From Endocalyx cinctus (lineage: Eukaryota; Ascomycota; Sordariomycetes; Amphisphaeriales; Apiosporaceae): DNA of 64,000 bases. Made by a program: the position numbers and the translations under genes. How positions within the stretch are numbered: the first letter of the stretch is position 1; every line of letters begins with the position of its first letter. Below, in pieces: positions 1 to 8,748 of this stretch. The stretch is taken from contig BCKC01000009.1 of NCBI GenBank assembly GCA_001600455.1, forward strand, positions 1,054,001 to 1,118,000. Reading direction: 5' to 3'. A model generated the notes under the pieces. That model searched no databases, was not told the DNA's origin, and worked only from the letters and a program-made list of their open reading frames with translations.

Positions 1-493
1 TTAGCTTCACGGCCTCGTTAGTGAAAGAGAACTCTTTAGACCCATCTCTAGCAACGCGTAGGATATCTTGTAGGCCGGGTTCAAAAATAGGTAAATGTTT
101 CGAGTTCCATCTTCGAATGCGACGTTCGTCCTTGTCGACTACGGTGACACGTAGATGGGGGTTTTGATAAGCGATGACGGCGGCCGTGGGACCTCCTGGA
201 CATTTATCTTCAAGTTAGACCATCATAATGATTTGAAACCAAGTAGGAATAGAATTTGTTTGTAAAAACGTATAATACGAACCAACATAACCAGCGCCAA
301 CGCAGCATATGTTTTGAATCGGACGGGTCTGCGCATCAATATCTAAACTATCAATCTGTCTCTCTAGCCTAGCTCGGAGCATAGGGCTAAAGGATAAGCT
401 GCCATCTGGCGTTGTCGGAGCTGTCGAAACCATGTCGAGGTAGGCGCCGTCATCGGTCTCTACGGAGACATTGGTAATGATATGGTCTGTCAT
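1..493 (-). CDS. UDP-glucose 6-dehydrogenase, N-terminal part (cut by window edge)
   Basis: Oxidises UDP-glucose to UDP-glucuronate with two NAD+ in the cytosol, supplying precursors for wall polysaccharides. Exons read as 283-493 and <1-195, split by an 87-nt GT-AG intron (196-282). Joining them completes the Rossmann dinucleotide-binding motif CCVGAGYVGGPTAAVIA, followed by a VVDKDE acidic strand end and the EPGLQDIL segment typical of the UDP-glucose/GDP-mannose dehydrogenase family. The ATG at 491-493 is the first in frame and gives an N-terminal extension of about 60 residues before the Rossmann fold, longer than in bacterial Ugd. Everything beyond the first NAD-binding half, including the catalytic Cys, lies outside the window. 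A related nucleotide-sugar dehydrogenase is the only serious alternative. Confidence 0.88.
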
Positions 494-3045
494 TGTGTCT
501 AGATCGGGGACCTATATGCGTTTTCTAACGAAAGGGTTTCGGACATAGGCCAACTAATAAACTTATAAGGAGTCACGAGGACAAGCTGTGACTGCACGGT
601 TGGTGTAATTCACAGCTTTAAGGTGAGCTCTCGGTGAAGGATGCCAAGGTTGAAGTTCGTTGTTTGGTGTGCACTCTGTACGATAGATAAGAGAAGATAT
701 GTGGATTCACTTAGGGGATCAGGTTGAGTTATGACTGATGTATACGTGAGGGTGACTGAACTGAGCAGCTGAGCAGGGAACGAAGGTCAGGCGAAGAATA
801 GGACCAAACAATTCTAGTGAAAAAGGTGGCTGGAAAGAGCAAATGGGTGTGCAGACATGTGGAGGGGAGAGCTCATATTAGAAGGATACCTCCTAGGTGG
901 AACGGAAGTCAGGTTTAGGATTAAACGGTATACAGGAGGTATTTGGGAAGGGGAAGGGACGGGGTGAAAAGAAGAAGAAAAAGGTAAGAGGATTAGCATA
1001 AAAAGAGAAAATTAAGTAACATGTCACGAGAAGGCGTGAAAGTGTGGATGGAGTTCAAATTAGTAGTACGATGGTTCCCCAATGTGTTCTCCAGGGTTAC
1101 TGATAACAGTCAATTTTAAGTGACATTACACGCGATCATATCAAAGACGTCTTTCCGGTAATAGCTCGTTGAACAGGCTTGAACTTTCCGTCCTGTACTA
1201 CTCACTAAGCGATTTGGTAGTCAATGAAACGTGTCTTAATGATTTGCCACTTTATTCTTACTATGTAATTTGACTCTATCGTGATCATGTGTATCAAAAA
1301 GATATCAAGATCCATGGATGGTACCTACCTCGCGGATGTATACCGCGAATGTACACATCGAATGTACACCCTCGCTAGTATGTCCGTCGTTTGATGTTGA
1401 TAAATATTTCGTTTATCGTAGACTGATTTAGACTAATAGTAATAATAATAAGAACAAGAAAAGAGACGAGGGAAATAGAAAATGCTGAAAAAGGTAAAGA
1501 TCCTGTCAAGGCCATTGTAGATCTGAACTTCTAGATTTAGTTTGTAAGCCGTTTTTAAATGTATTCGGTGGAAGGATAAACCCAACAAATGTGTTAATAT
1601 TAAACACGGGGGTCAAGAGAAAGATGCTCATTCGTACAATTATTCCTTTTACTTCTATTTTTGTTTATTAAACAAGAGTATAAAGCTAGTATATACTAGT
1701 AGATTCAATCTTCTATTCTAGTATAGAGCGGAAAACCAGTTATTATTCTTATTCTTCTTCTTTTTCTGTTTGGCATATCTTTGCCCCTCCCTTCGTAACT
1801 GTACTACTCTTTATACCCCTCCATTTTTTCACGTGTACGAACGGAAGGGTTCTAGGAATTACGTTGACCTTTTTTTTCGACTAATCAGGAATAGCGCATT
1901 TGCTGCTTTTACTCAGGCTTGGCTCAGTTACTCATCAGTTAAGCGTTTTGAGTAGTGGTATTTATGCATATTTATGAATAAATTATGCGGAGAAAACGGA
2001 TCGCGAAGAAAACGGTAAAACCGAATACTACAATTAACAAGTGTGGCTTATTAAAGAAATATACCACGAAGTACCGTTACCATATCATCAAAACACCAAA
2101 TCCGGCCCCTCTCCCTATGATCTAGTTCCCGCTACTTATACTGGTTATCGTCAAGATGATGACATATGTGCTGCCTAGAAGGATAGCGAAATTTCAACTA
2201 CGTCACAATATAATATGTATTGCAATTACCTGAACAGCTGGCTTAAAGGGAAATAGGTAGTGTTAATTAACGCCGCGACGGAGAACAATGCGGTGGGTGA
2301 TAGTGATTACGGCAGAAATTAATTTATTGACGACCTAGATTTGCCTTGCGATAGACATTCGCCGAATAAAATCATCGTCTCGACTTGCGCCGTCTGCGGG
2401 GTGGCACTGAACCTGCAGACAGCAAGCTATTGCATAATGATGGAGCCTGCCGGCGCAGCAGGTGCCGAAAAATGTCCGGGAGGACAGCCTCTTTCATATA
2501 AAGTGTAGACATCTTCCGGCTCCGGTCTTCATGATCAAACCATCGCCCCATAGTACGTATAAAATTCATTGTTTTCCCAGAAAAAAGTTCGAACGACCTT
2601 GTGAAATTTTCTTGGCTGGAAGGCCATCTTTTCTATGTGATTTACATATAAAATTCGGTCCTTATCCTGAGAGCACAATCTTTTTTTTTTTTCGAAAGAC
2701 TTTTACCCCTTATACCTGGCCACCACCCAGCTAGAATTACATTGTTCCGCCTAGTGATGTTCTCGTTCTCGTTCAATATATGTAGAACGTAAATGATTGG
2801 CTAGGGGTATACGATGGTATATATGGTGATGCGTTGTGGGGTGGCATGTTAACAGGGTATCCGACTTACTTTAGGTACAATTAGATTAAACTACACTAAG
2901 GCAATGGGGACTACGTGGGTCGATATGTGACACTATGGTAGCTGTCAATTAATCATCATCGCATGATCAGTGAAATTTCGAGTCTTGCAAATGACCAGCT
3001 ATTCAGTACCTATTCGGGACGTTAGTATAACGGTACCGTTTACTG
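494..3045. other. Gene-free AT-rich spacer
   Basis: No coding region could be supported here. Open frames are short and lack recognisable motifs. The stretch is AT-rich with homopolymer runs, consistent with old, possibly RIP-mutated non-coding DNA. A small GC-richer patch near 2385-2470 encodes nothing I recognise. The segment just upstream of 493 should hold the UDP-glucose dehydrogenase promoter. Confidence 0.6.
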
Positions 3046-3185
3046 GACCAATATGCCACCAGACCAAAAGATCAATAATTCTGGCATTCCGTACCAGATC
3101 AGAATTTATCCAGCCTTATTAAGGTACGTACTCATATGTATAGGGCAGCTCTTTACAGGATAGCTTCTCAAGGTTAATCCCTGGT
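3046..3185. repeat. Degenerate repeat, copy A
   Basis: This segment resembles 3372-3492 over about 120 nt. Shared anchors in order are GACC[AG]ATAT, CACCA, AAAAGAT, the block TATCCAGCC and GGCAGCTC...CTCAAGG. Copy A carries about 17 nt more between GGCAGCTC and CTCAAGG. Many differences are transitions, as expected of old or RIP-mutated duplicates. No coding frame or terminal repeats could be assigned, so the parent element is unknown. Confidence 0.5.
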
Positions 3186-3371
3186 ATGAACTATCCTATC
3201 CTTCTAGGCAATGCGTCCCGATCCGTTATAAACTTTCCTGTTATTGGCATTCCAAAGGTTATTTAACCTTTAATTACTTACGTGCGCATATTAACCAGGA
3301 TTATTCATCTTTTTGTTAATATAATTAGTAATTACTGTATATAGTTGAATATTACAACGATCCGGGTTCTA

Positions 3372-3492
3372 GACCGATATATCACCAATTAAAAGATTAA
3401 CAATTATGGTACTTCGTGCCAGTCCAGTATGTATCCAGCCATATCAGAGTATCCACTTACAAGGCAGCTCCTCAAGGCCAGTCCCTTACGGT
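3372..3492. repeat. Degenerate repeat, copy B
   Basis: Second copy of the 3046-3185 repeat, in direct orientation about 330 nt downstream, shorter by an internal deletion. It is followed by a GC-richer patch (about 3490-3660) that contains the short duplication CTTAGCTTAGCT but no gene I can support. It could be a fragment of the same transposon family as copy A. Confidence 0.5.
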
Positions 3493-3813
3493 TAGCCGGG
3501 GGCTGAGTCGTTCTAGAAGGCGAGAAAGAAGAAGATCCGGACTGGCGGTCGGGAAGTCGGTTCATGTTACGAACCCGCCAATACGTCGGAGTCCCGACAA
3601 TACTGAGTTAACCTGACTCCGTCTGATTGGTGAGTTCGTTCCCAAGGGCCGCTAGCTTAGCTTAGCTGGGGTTTACATGTGGAGATACTTACATCGGTCG
3701 GATGCTTACGTGTTGCGGCTGAGTGGGTAGTTAAGCAGATATAATGAGCTTAGGTTACAAATATGGCATACTATAATTGATATTGTCGTTGATGTTAACA
3801 TCACCAAAATATC

Positions 3814-3881
3814 TGTCAGGTAAAAGGGACATCTCCCTACCTTCTTCGTGGGCTAGGTCTATATATCTGTTGAGTCTGATA
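3814..3881 (-). repeat. Terminal direct repeat (LTR) of TRIM-like element, mutated copy
   Basis: 68-bp repeat beginning TGTCAGGTAAAAG. Its far end reads TCTGATA instead of CCTGACA, two C-to-T type changes. It pairs with 4189-4256. Confidence 0.8.
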
Positions 3882-4188
3882 TGCCCCCTAGTTTTCAAAG
3901 ATTATTAGTGTTCGGAAGCTGGATGTTGGTGATTCTTGACTCGAGGGTTTTCACCGATGATTCCGTGGTTATTTTTTGAGGGTACGGTCCCGGTATTATC
4001 GATCCCATTGTGGGAACTGGGTCGTACTTATTCTTCTGGTGCCGCTGTCCTTGCACTATATTTGACGCTAAGGCTTCACCGTTGATGTCGGCTTCAGATG
4101 GACGATGGATGATTTGTAGACGTAGTTTTTAATAAATCATACGTGTTTACGTTATTCAATGCGGCATGAAGGATTTAGAGCTTATAAC

Positions 4189-4256
4189 TGTCAGGTAAAA
4201 GAGATATCTCTCCACCTGGTTTGTGGGTTCAGTCCATATATTTGTTTAGCCTGACA
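4189..4256 (-). repeat. Terminal direct repeat (LTR) of TRIM-like element, intact-ended copy
   Basis: 68-bp repeat with matching 7-bp inverted ends TGTCAGG and CCTGACA. Its outer edge touches the ATATC target duplication and lies only about 54 bp upstream of the TATA box of the next gene. Confidence 0.8.
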
Positions 4257-4309
4257 ATATCTAGCACATACGTGCTTTAATTCACGTTGATCACTTGACT
4301 CTAGCGATG

Positions 4310-4317
4310 TATATAAA
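4310..4317 (+). promoter_or_regulatory. TATA box of the small secreted protein gene
   Basis: TATATAAA stands about 150 nt upstream of the ATG at 4462. The interval between is C/T- and A-rich, like a fungal 5' leader. This is one of the few clear TATA elements in the window and would fit a strongly inducible gene. Confidence 0.6.
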
Positions 4318-4461
4318 GCTCAGGATATCCCTCGAGATTCTTAGATTATTGTAACACATCATCATTCACATCTCTTCTTCCTCTGTTATCCATAATCAGA
4401 TAAATTTCTAACCATCCAAAAAATCAAAATAACCCAAAAGAAATCTCATACACAATACGAT

Positions 4462-4785
4462 ATGCGCGTCACCAGCTTGCTCGTCGTTGCGGCCGCTACT
4501 TTCGGCCTTTCCAACGCCACATGCACGCTTCAAGCCTTCAGCGGCGCAGACTGTACCGGGAGCTCGGGCAACGTAAGGACGATTCCTTCCAACACCGCCC
4601 GGTGCATCCAGATGGGTGATCGCCTTTCGTATAAGCTCAGCGACGATTGTGACCTCGTGCGCATCGTGAAACACTCGAATAAGCTGTGCGGAGGGACTAC
4701 GCCGTCGACTTCGGACCTTTCTGCCGGATGCCACAGCATCAACGGAGCTAAGACCCCCAGCCTTACGGCCCTAGACCGTAGTTAA
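4462..4785 (+). CDS. Small cysteine-rich secreted protein (effector-like)
   Basis: Encodes 107 residues. Residues 1-19 form a classical signal peptide (MRVTSLLVVAAATFGLSNA); the mature part of about 88 residues has six cysteines (segments TCTL, DCTG, RCIQ, DCDL, LCGG, GCHS), suggesting three disulfides. No transmembrane segment or GPI signal is seen. The sequence matches no family I can name; size, secretion signal and even cysteine number are what one sees in fungal small secreted proteins, some of which act on hosts or competing microbes. It is a single exon, has a TATA box at 4310, and its upstream region begins right at the edge of the TRIM-like insertion. Start and stop are clear; function is unknown. 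Confidence 0.75.
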   Translation: MRVTSLLVVAAATFGLSNATCTLQAFSGADCTGSSGNVRTIPSNTARCIQMGDRLSYKLSDDCDLVRIVKHSNKLCGGTTPSTSDLSAGCHSINGAKTPSLTALDRS

Positions 4786-5399
4786 TCTATGGATACTTTC
4801 GCCCCCCATTCCCTTCCACCAGGACCGGCTCGAAATCGAAGTTCATTACGATACCTTGGTATCCTCCCATTTTGCGGAGGGTCAATGCGCGTTATTAAGA
4901 CTATCGAACTTCGGACGCGAATACACTTTGATGAATATGAAAAGGGTCATAACTAGGCCCACCGAACTCGAGCGTTAGAGGTGGATTCTTTAAATGGAAT
5001 TTAGATTCTGACAGCAATAGTATATCAGTTATTAAATAACTTCTACTCTCATTAAATTGATACTCTCCGCCTTTCCCTGCCGTGCAAAATATGTGATTTT
5101 TCATGAGCCACCATTGTGGTAGGTATTGGGTACTTCACATCGCGTATGATTCTTAGTGTACCGCAAATTTCATAAGTACATATAATATAGGTATCCTAGT
5201 AGAGCAGTCATGAAATAAATTGTTGTTAACTTACTAGCTACATGCTTTATCACCTGCCACGGTGAGCTTGCTGGAAGTATTGGGACTAAACTGCAATCGC
5301 AGCTAATACTCGGAAGACGAATAGAATATTAAAATTCAGAAAAAAAAAAAAAAAAAGAGAGAGAGAGAGTATTTATAAATGTATGATTATAGGAGATGC
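4786..5399. other. Spacer, no gene seen
   Basis: AT-rich DNA holding the presumed 3' end of the small secreted protein gene. A poly-A run followed by GA repeats lies at 5339-5369. No further gene is supported. Confidence 0.55.
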
Positions 5400-5830
5400 C
5401 CCTATATCTAATCCACCAAACACACCATGCCCTAAAAAGCGGTTGAGGTAAACTTCGAGAAGACTTTAAGTGCCCGTTATCGAAAACGTTGCGGATCTCG
5501 TACCTAGGGCCCGTTTCCTTAAGCAACAGGTCAAACTCGGCTTCGGTGCGTTGCTTAGCCCCGCAATTAACCTCCCCGGGCATAATTATATCGGATATCC
5601 ACCGGGCGGACGACTCTTTCTTGGTGGCGTGGCCGGGCGCCCGGCTCCGGGTTGATGATGTCATTAATAAGAAGTGGGGTATCTGGCTCGGAATTTTTTG
5701 AGCCCTGGGACTAGCGCTCGAAAGATTGAAACGACATCGTGGTTGGTCCAGTTATGTGCGTATTTCCGGATTAGGAATGCGGTCACGTTTTTGACAGGTT
5801 CCATATAAGTCGAAAAAACGCTAAGTAAGG
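5400..5830 (-). pseudogene. O-methyltransferase relic (C-terminal half), frameshifted
   Basis: Reading the minus strand, pieces of a SAM-dependent O-methyltransferase (PF00891 type) appear in order but in different frames. About 5785-5712 gives a segment with AHNWTNHDVVSIFRALVPGL, equivalent to the family's LHDW/HNW motif region. Then, after a frame change, about 5674-5600 gives LLINDIINPEPGARPRHQE. After a second frame change, about 5592-5468 gives GAKQRTEAEFDLLLKETG followed by RYEIRNVF. Two frameshifts, stop codons between pieces and lack of the N-terminal half make this a decayed gene. The block is noticeably more GC-rich than its surroundings. In fungi such enzymes usually methylate secondary metabolites, so it may be a remnant of a lost cluster; that last point is inference. 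Confidence 0.75.
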
Positions 5831-7203
5831 ACAATATCGCCTTTCTTATTGAAGACTAGAATCTAGATTATGCATCTGGAACATAATAAGGCATTAAATC
5901 TTCTATATGGCGAGCTTAGAGGCTTCTGTCACAAATGACAATACTGTGGACACGAATTCCAAAGATTGCAATAATCTAAGTTTGTAAACTAAACTAACCT
6001 AGAGAGGTGAAAGGTATTCGTAAATGTTAAACAGTGGCTAGGATATTTCTGGCTTTGAATATTTGGTAATTAACAGCGTTCGTTATTCACAATCTAAACG
6101 GATACTTAACTGTAATGGAATAGCCGTTTATTACGTTAAAAGTTATTTACGGAAAGTATTATGCAAATTTCTACGTTTATGGTATGTCTAGTTCTGGACA
6201 TAACTCAAGCTATTAAAGCAGCGTAGCTCAGATATCCATTAAGCACCTAATCCCCTGTAAACAAAGCTAACTAAGTCCCATAGTTCCCGCTAAATATAGG
6301 CTTACCTTTACATATAACGTTATCTCCTATCCGCAATCCCCGTGCATGATAATCAATTATGATTGGTGCGCACTTTCATCGCGTGTGCTATAACCAAGAC
6401 ATATCATTGGATTGATAAGAAGGTGAACACAATGACGAATTCTCCGACATCTCGTGCTAAGAGGACCCTTGATTAAGAGGAAAAAAAGAAGAAGTTATCC
6501 ATAGTCAATAATGATAATGAATGATATGGATGAAAAAAAAGCTGGAAGATTACTGGGGATTTAATCATGTGCCCGTAATTGGAGGGTCTCGTTTTTTATA
6601 CACATGATAAAAATTTGAACCATATTACCTCGGGTATCACCTACATTTAATTTAGATACGTAGATATCTAAGTATCTAAAGTATGTAAAAAAATAAAAAA
6701 AATAAAAATAAAAACGAAGGTATGTAAACGGTACGGAGCAGAGTTGGCGGTGTTCTTCTTTTAGACCACTTTAGTAGCACGCGCTTCCACCTTTGAAGTC
6801 ATGACACAAGGTGAGAGGTTGGTTGATGGTCACACCTGAGTTAATCATTAGTCCTCTGTCTCTCAGGTTGAAGATGAACAAACAAAATCATTGAAACTCA
6901 AATACGAGCATTATTAAGAACATAATGAACGACAAACATATTTGCTTCCTATGAACTCATTTCCTGTTCAACTCACTTCACCGCCACAGCAACAAAATTA
7001 CTTAGTTCGATGATTAAAGTTTTGATAGAAAGACTTATCATATCTTTTTTTTTCTTACCGGATATGAACAAGTATCGGTGATTCTCAAATTTAGTCATTT
7101 TACGGTTCTCATATATTGTTTTTTCCCCTCCCCTCCAACATAATATATTTATACTAGACTAGTATTTACCATCCACAGTGGCCGACGTAGTATAGTCGCA
7201 ACC
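5831..7203. other. Spacer upstream of glycosyltransferase
   Basis: AT-rich, with A-rich low-complexity runs around 6480-6540 and 6687-6715. No gene is supported. The last few hundred bases should contain the promoter of the gene at 7204. Confidence 0.55.
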
Positions 7204-8748
7204 ATGGCTACGAACTTACACGATCTCTCCGTCTTCCCCGAAGGGTTGAAAGGGCGACGAGTCCTGCTATGTACCGAATCATTCGGACCGGTAAACGGGG
7301 TTTCCCGCACGACTTTGATGCTGGTAAACCACCTGCGTTCCAACGGAGCTTTGGTGTCCGTCGTCGCACCTTTCAACCACACTAAAGTAAATACTTTTAC
7401 CCCCGTGGCGGCCCACGACGGTAAAGGTGACACCCAGCAATTATCATACAACCCGGAGATCCGCCTGACCGGCTGGCCGCTTCCCTTTAACCCCGAGCTA
7501 TCGGTCGCGTATCCCGTGCGCTTATCCGAGCTGTACAGAAGAACGTTCGGCTGTCGGCCAGACGTGATTTACTTGGCGAGTCCGGCCTCGGTCGGATTCC
7601 AAGTCATGTTACAGCTGCGACAGCAAGCTCGAGAAGTTCAAGTACCATTACTATGTAACTTTCAGACCGACCTGGCTGGGTACTGCTCCATACTATTCCC
7701 GGCACCTCTGGGGGATTTCGCGAGCTGGGTATTCGCCAAAGTTCAGGGTAACCTGTTCAGCGACGCGTCCGTGAAGACGATATTCTACCCCAGCACCTTC
7801 GTCAAAAACTACCTAACTGGTGTCGCCGGCGTGCAGGAGGAGAAGATGGAGGTCCTGCGGAGGGGGGTCAACACCGAAGGGTTCAACCCAGAGCGAAAAT
7901 GCGAGGATCTGCGAAAAGAGTGGGCGCCCAACGGCGAGCTCATATTATTCACCTGCTCCAGATTAGCGGGCGAGAAGGGATACGGGTTCCTAGCGGAGGT
8001 GGCGACCGAGCTCGATAATCGCGGGTTCGATTTCAAGCTCGTCATCGTGGGCGGGAACCGGAACGCCGTCGTCGAGAGGGAGGTGAAGGATATGTTCGAG
8101 CCGCTGAGGGAGAAGGGAAAGGTCGTGTTCACGGGCTTCAAGGTCGGCGAGGACCTTATGACGCACTACGCCTCGGCCGACGTCTTTCTGCACTGCTCCG
8201 TCACCGAGACCTTCGGGCTCGTCGTCCTGGAGGCCATGGCCAGCGGCGTGCCCGTGATCGCGAGGGACGAAGGGGGTCCGAGCGATATCATCGAGCACGG
8301 CAAGACCGGATACCTGGTGCGTCCGGACGACGTCGAGGGTTTCGTGCGCAAGGTCCTCGACCTGGGCCACGACGAGCCTCTCCGGCGGGAGCTCAGCGCG
8401 GCGGGGCGCGCGCACGCGTGCGAGGCGACGTGGGAGAAGATCGGGAACAAGGTCGCCTGGAAGATGATGGACTCCATCGAGGCGGCGGAAGCCGACCGTC
8501 CCGACCGTCCGACGTTCCCGACCAGCTGGATGGCGGTCCCGATCTATTCCTGGTTACTCCTGAGCGCGGGAGCGAGACGATTCGTGGTCGCGCGTATCGT
8601 CAAGGCGAAGCTTCTGGTGGGATTCTGCGTCATCGTGGGATTCTGGGCGGCCGTGAGCATGTACCTCATCTTTACGAACGTGGCGCACCTCGTAAAGAGT
8701 CGGTCGTCGACGTTGCAAACCGTGGCTAAAGCCATAGGGTCGAGGTAA
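7204..8748 (+). CDS. GT4-family glycosyltransferase, C-terminally membrane-anchored
   Basis: Intronless, 514 residues. The N-terminal half opens with RRVLLCTESFGPVNGVSRTT, the glycine-containing loop of GT-B fold family 4 enzymes. The C-terminal half carries the sugar-nucleotide site, with the EX7E motif TETFGLVVLE (Glu335 and Glu343) followed by AMASGVPVIARDEGGPSDII. A hydrophobic stretch at about 470-495, preceded by another around 440-460, should tie it to a membrane. The family includes alpha-mannosyltransferases and sulfoquinovosyl/glucuronosyl-type transferases; the donor and acceptor cannot be read from sequence. The start is chosen for its good context (ACCATGG) and because the conserved fold begins about 18 residues later. 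Codon use is markedly GC-rich in the second half, unlike the flanking DNA. Confidence 0.85.
   Translation: MATNLHDLSVFPEGLKGRRVLLCTESFGPVNGVSRTTLMLVNHLRSNGALVSVVAPFNHTKVNTFTPVAAHDGKGDTQQLSYNPEIRLTGWPLPFNPELSVAYPVRLSELYRRTFGCRPDVIYLASPASVGFQVMLQLRQQAREVQVPLLCNFQTDLAGYCSILFPAPLGDFASWVFAKVQGNLFSDASVKTIFYPSTFVKNYLTGVAGVQEEKMEVLRRGVNTEGFNPERKCEDLRKEWAPNGELILFTCSRLAGEKGYGFLAEVATELDNRGFDFKLVIVGGNRNAVVEREVKDMFEPLREKGKVVFTGFKVGEDLMTHYASADVFLHCSVTETFGLVVLEAMASGVPVIARDEGGPSDIIEHGKTGYLVRPDDVEGFVRKVLDLGHDEPLRRELSAAGRAHACEATWEKIGNKVAWKMMDSIEAAEADRPDRPTFPTSWMAVPIYSWLLLSAGARRFVVARIVKAKLLVGFCVIVGFWAAVSMYLIFTNVAHLVKSRSSTLQTVAKAIGSR

Larger units (their letters stand above)
3814..4256 (-). mobile_element. TRIM-like miniature LTR retroelement, 443 bp, non-coding
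   Basis: Two direct terminal repeats of identical length (68 bp), 3814-3881 and 4189-4256, enclose 307 bp without coding capacity. Each repeat begins TGTCAGG; the downstream copy ends CCTGACA and the upstream copy has decayed to TCTGATA, so the repeats carry the TG...CA ends of LTRs. The whole unit is flanked by a perfect 5-bp direct duplication, ATATC, at 3809-3813 and 4257-4261, as retroviral-type integrases produce. The two repeats differ at 15 of 68 sites, 11 of them transitions, so the insertion is old and possibly RIP-affected. A purine tract reading AGGGGGCA on the minus strand abuts the 3881 end, so I infer minus orientation. I could not identify a convincing primer-binding site. Confidence 0.8.
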
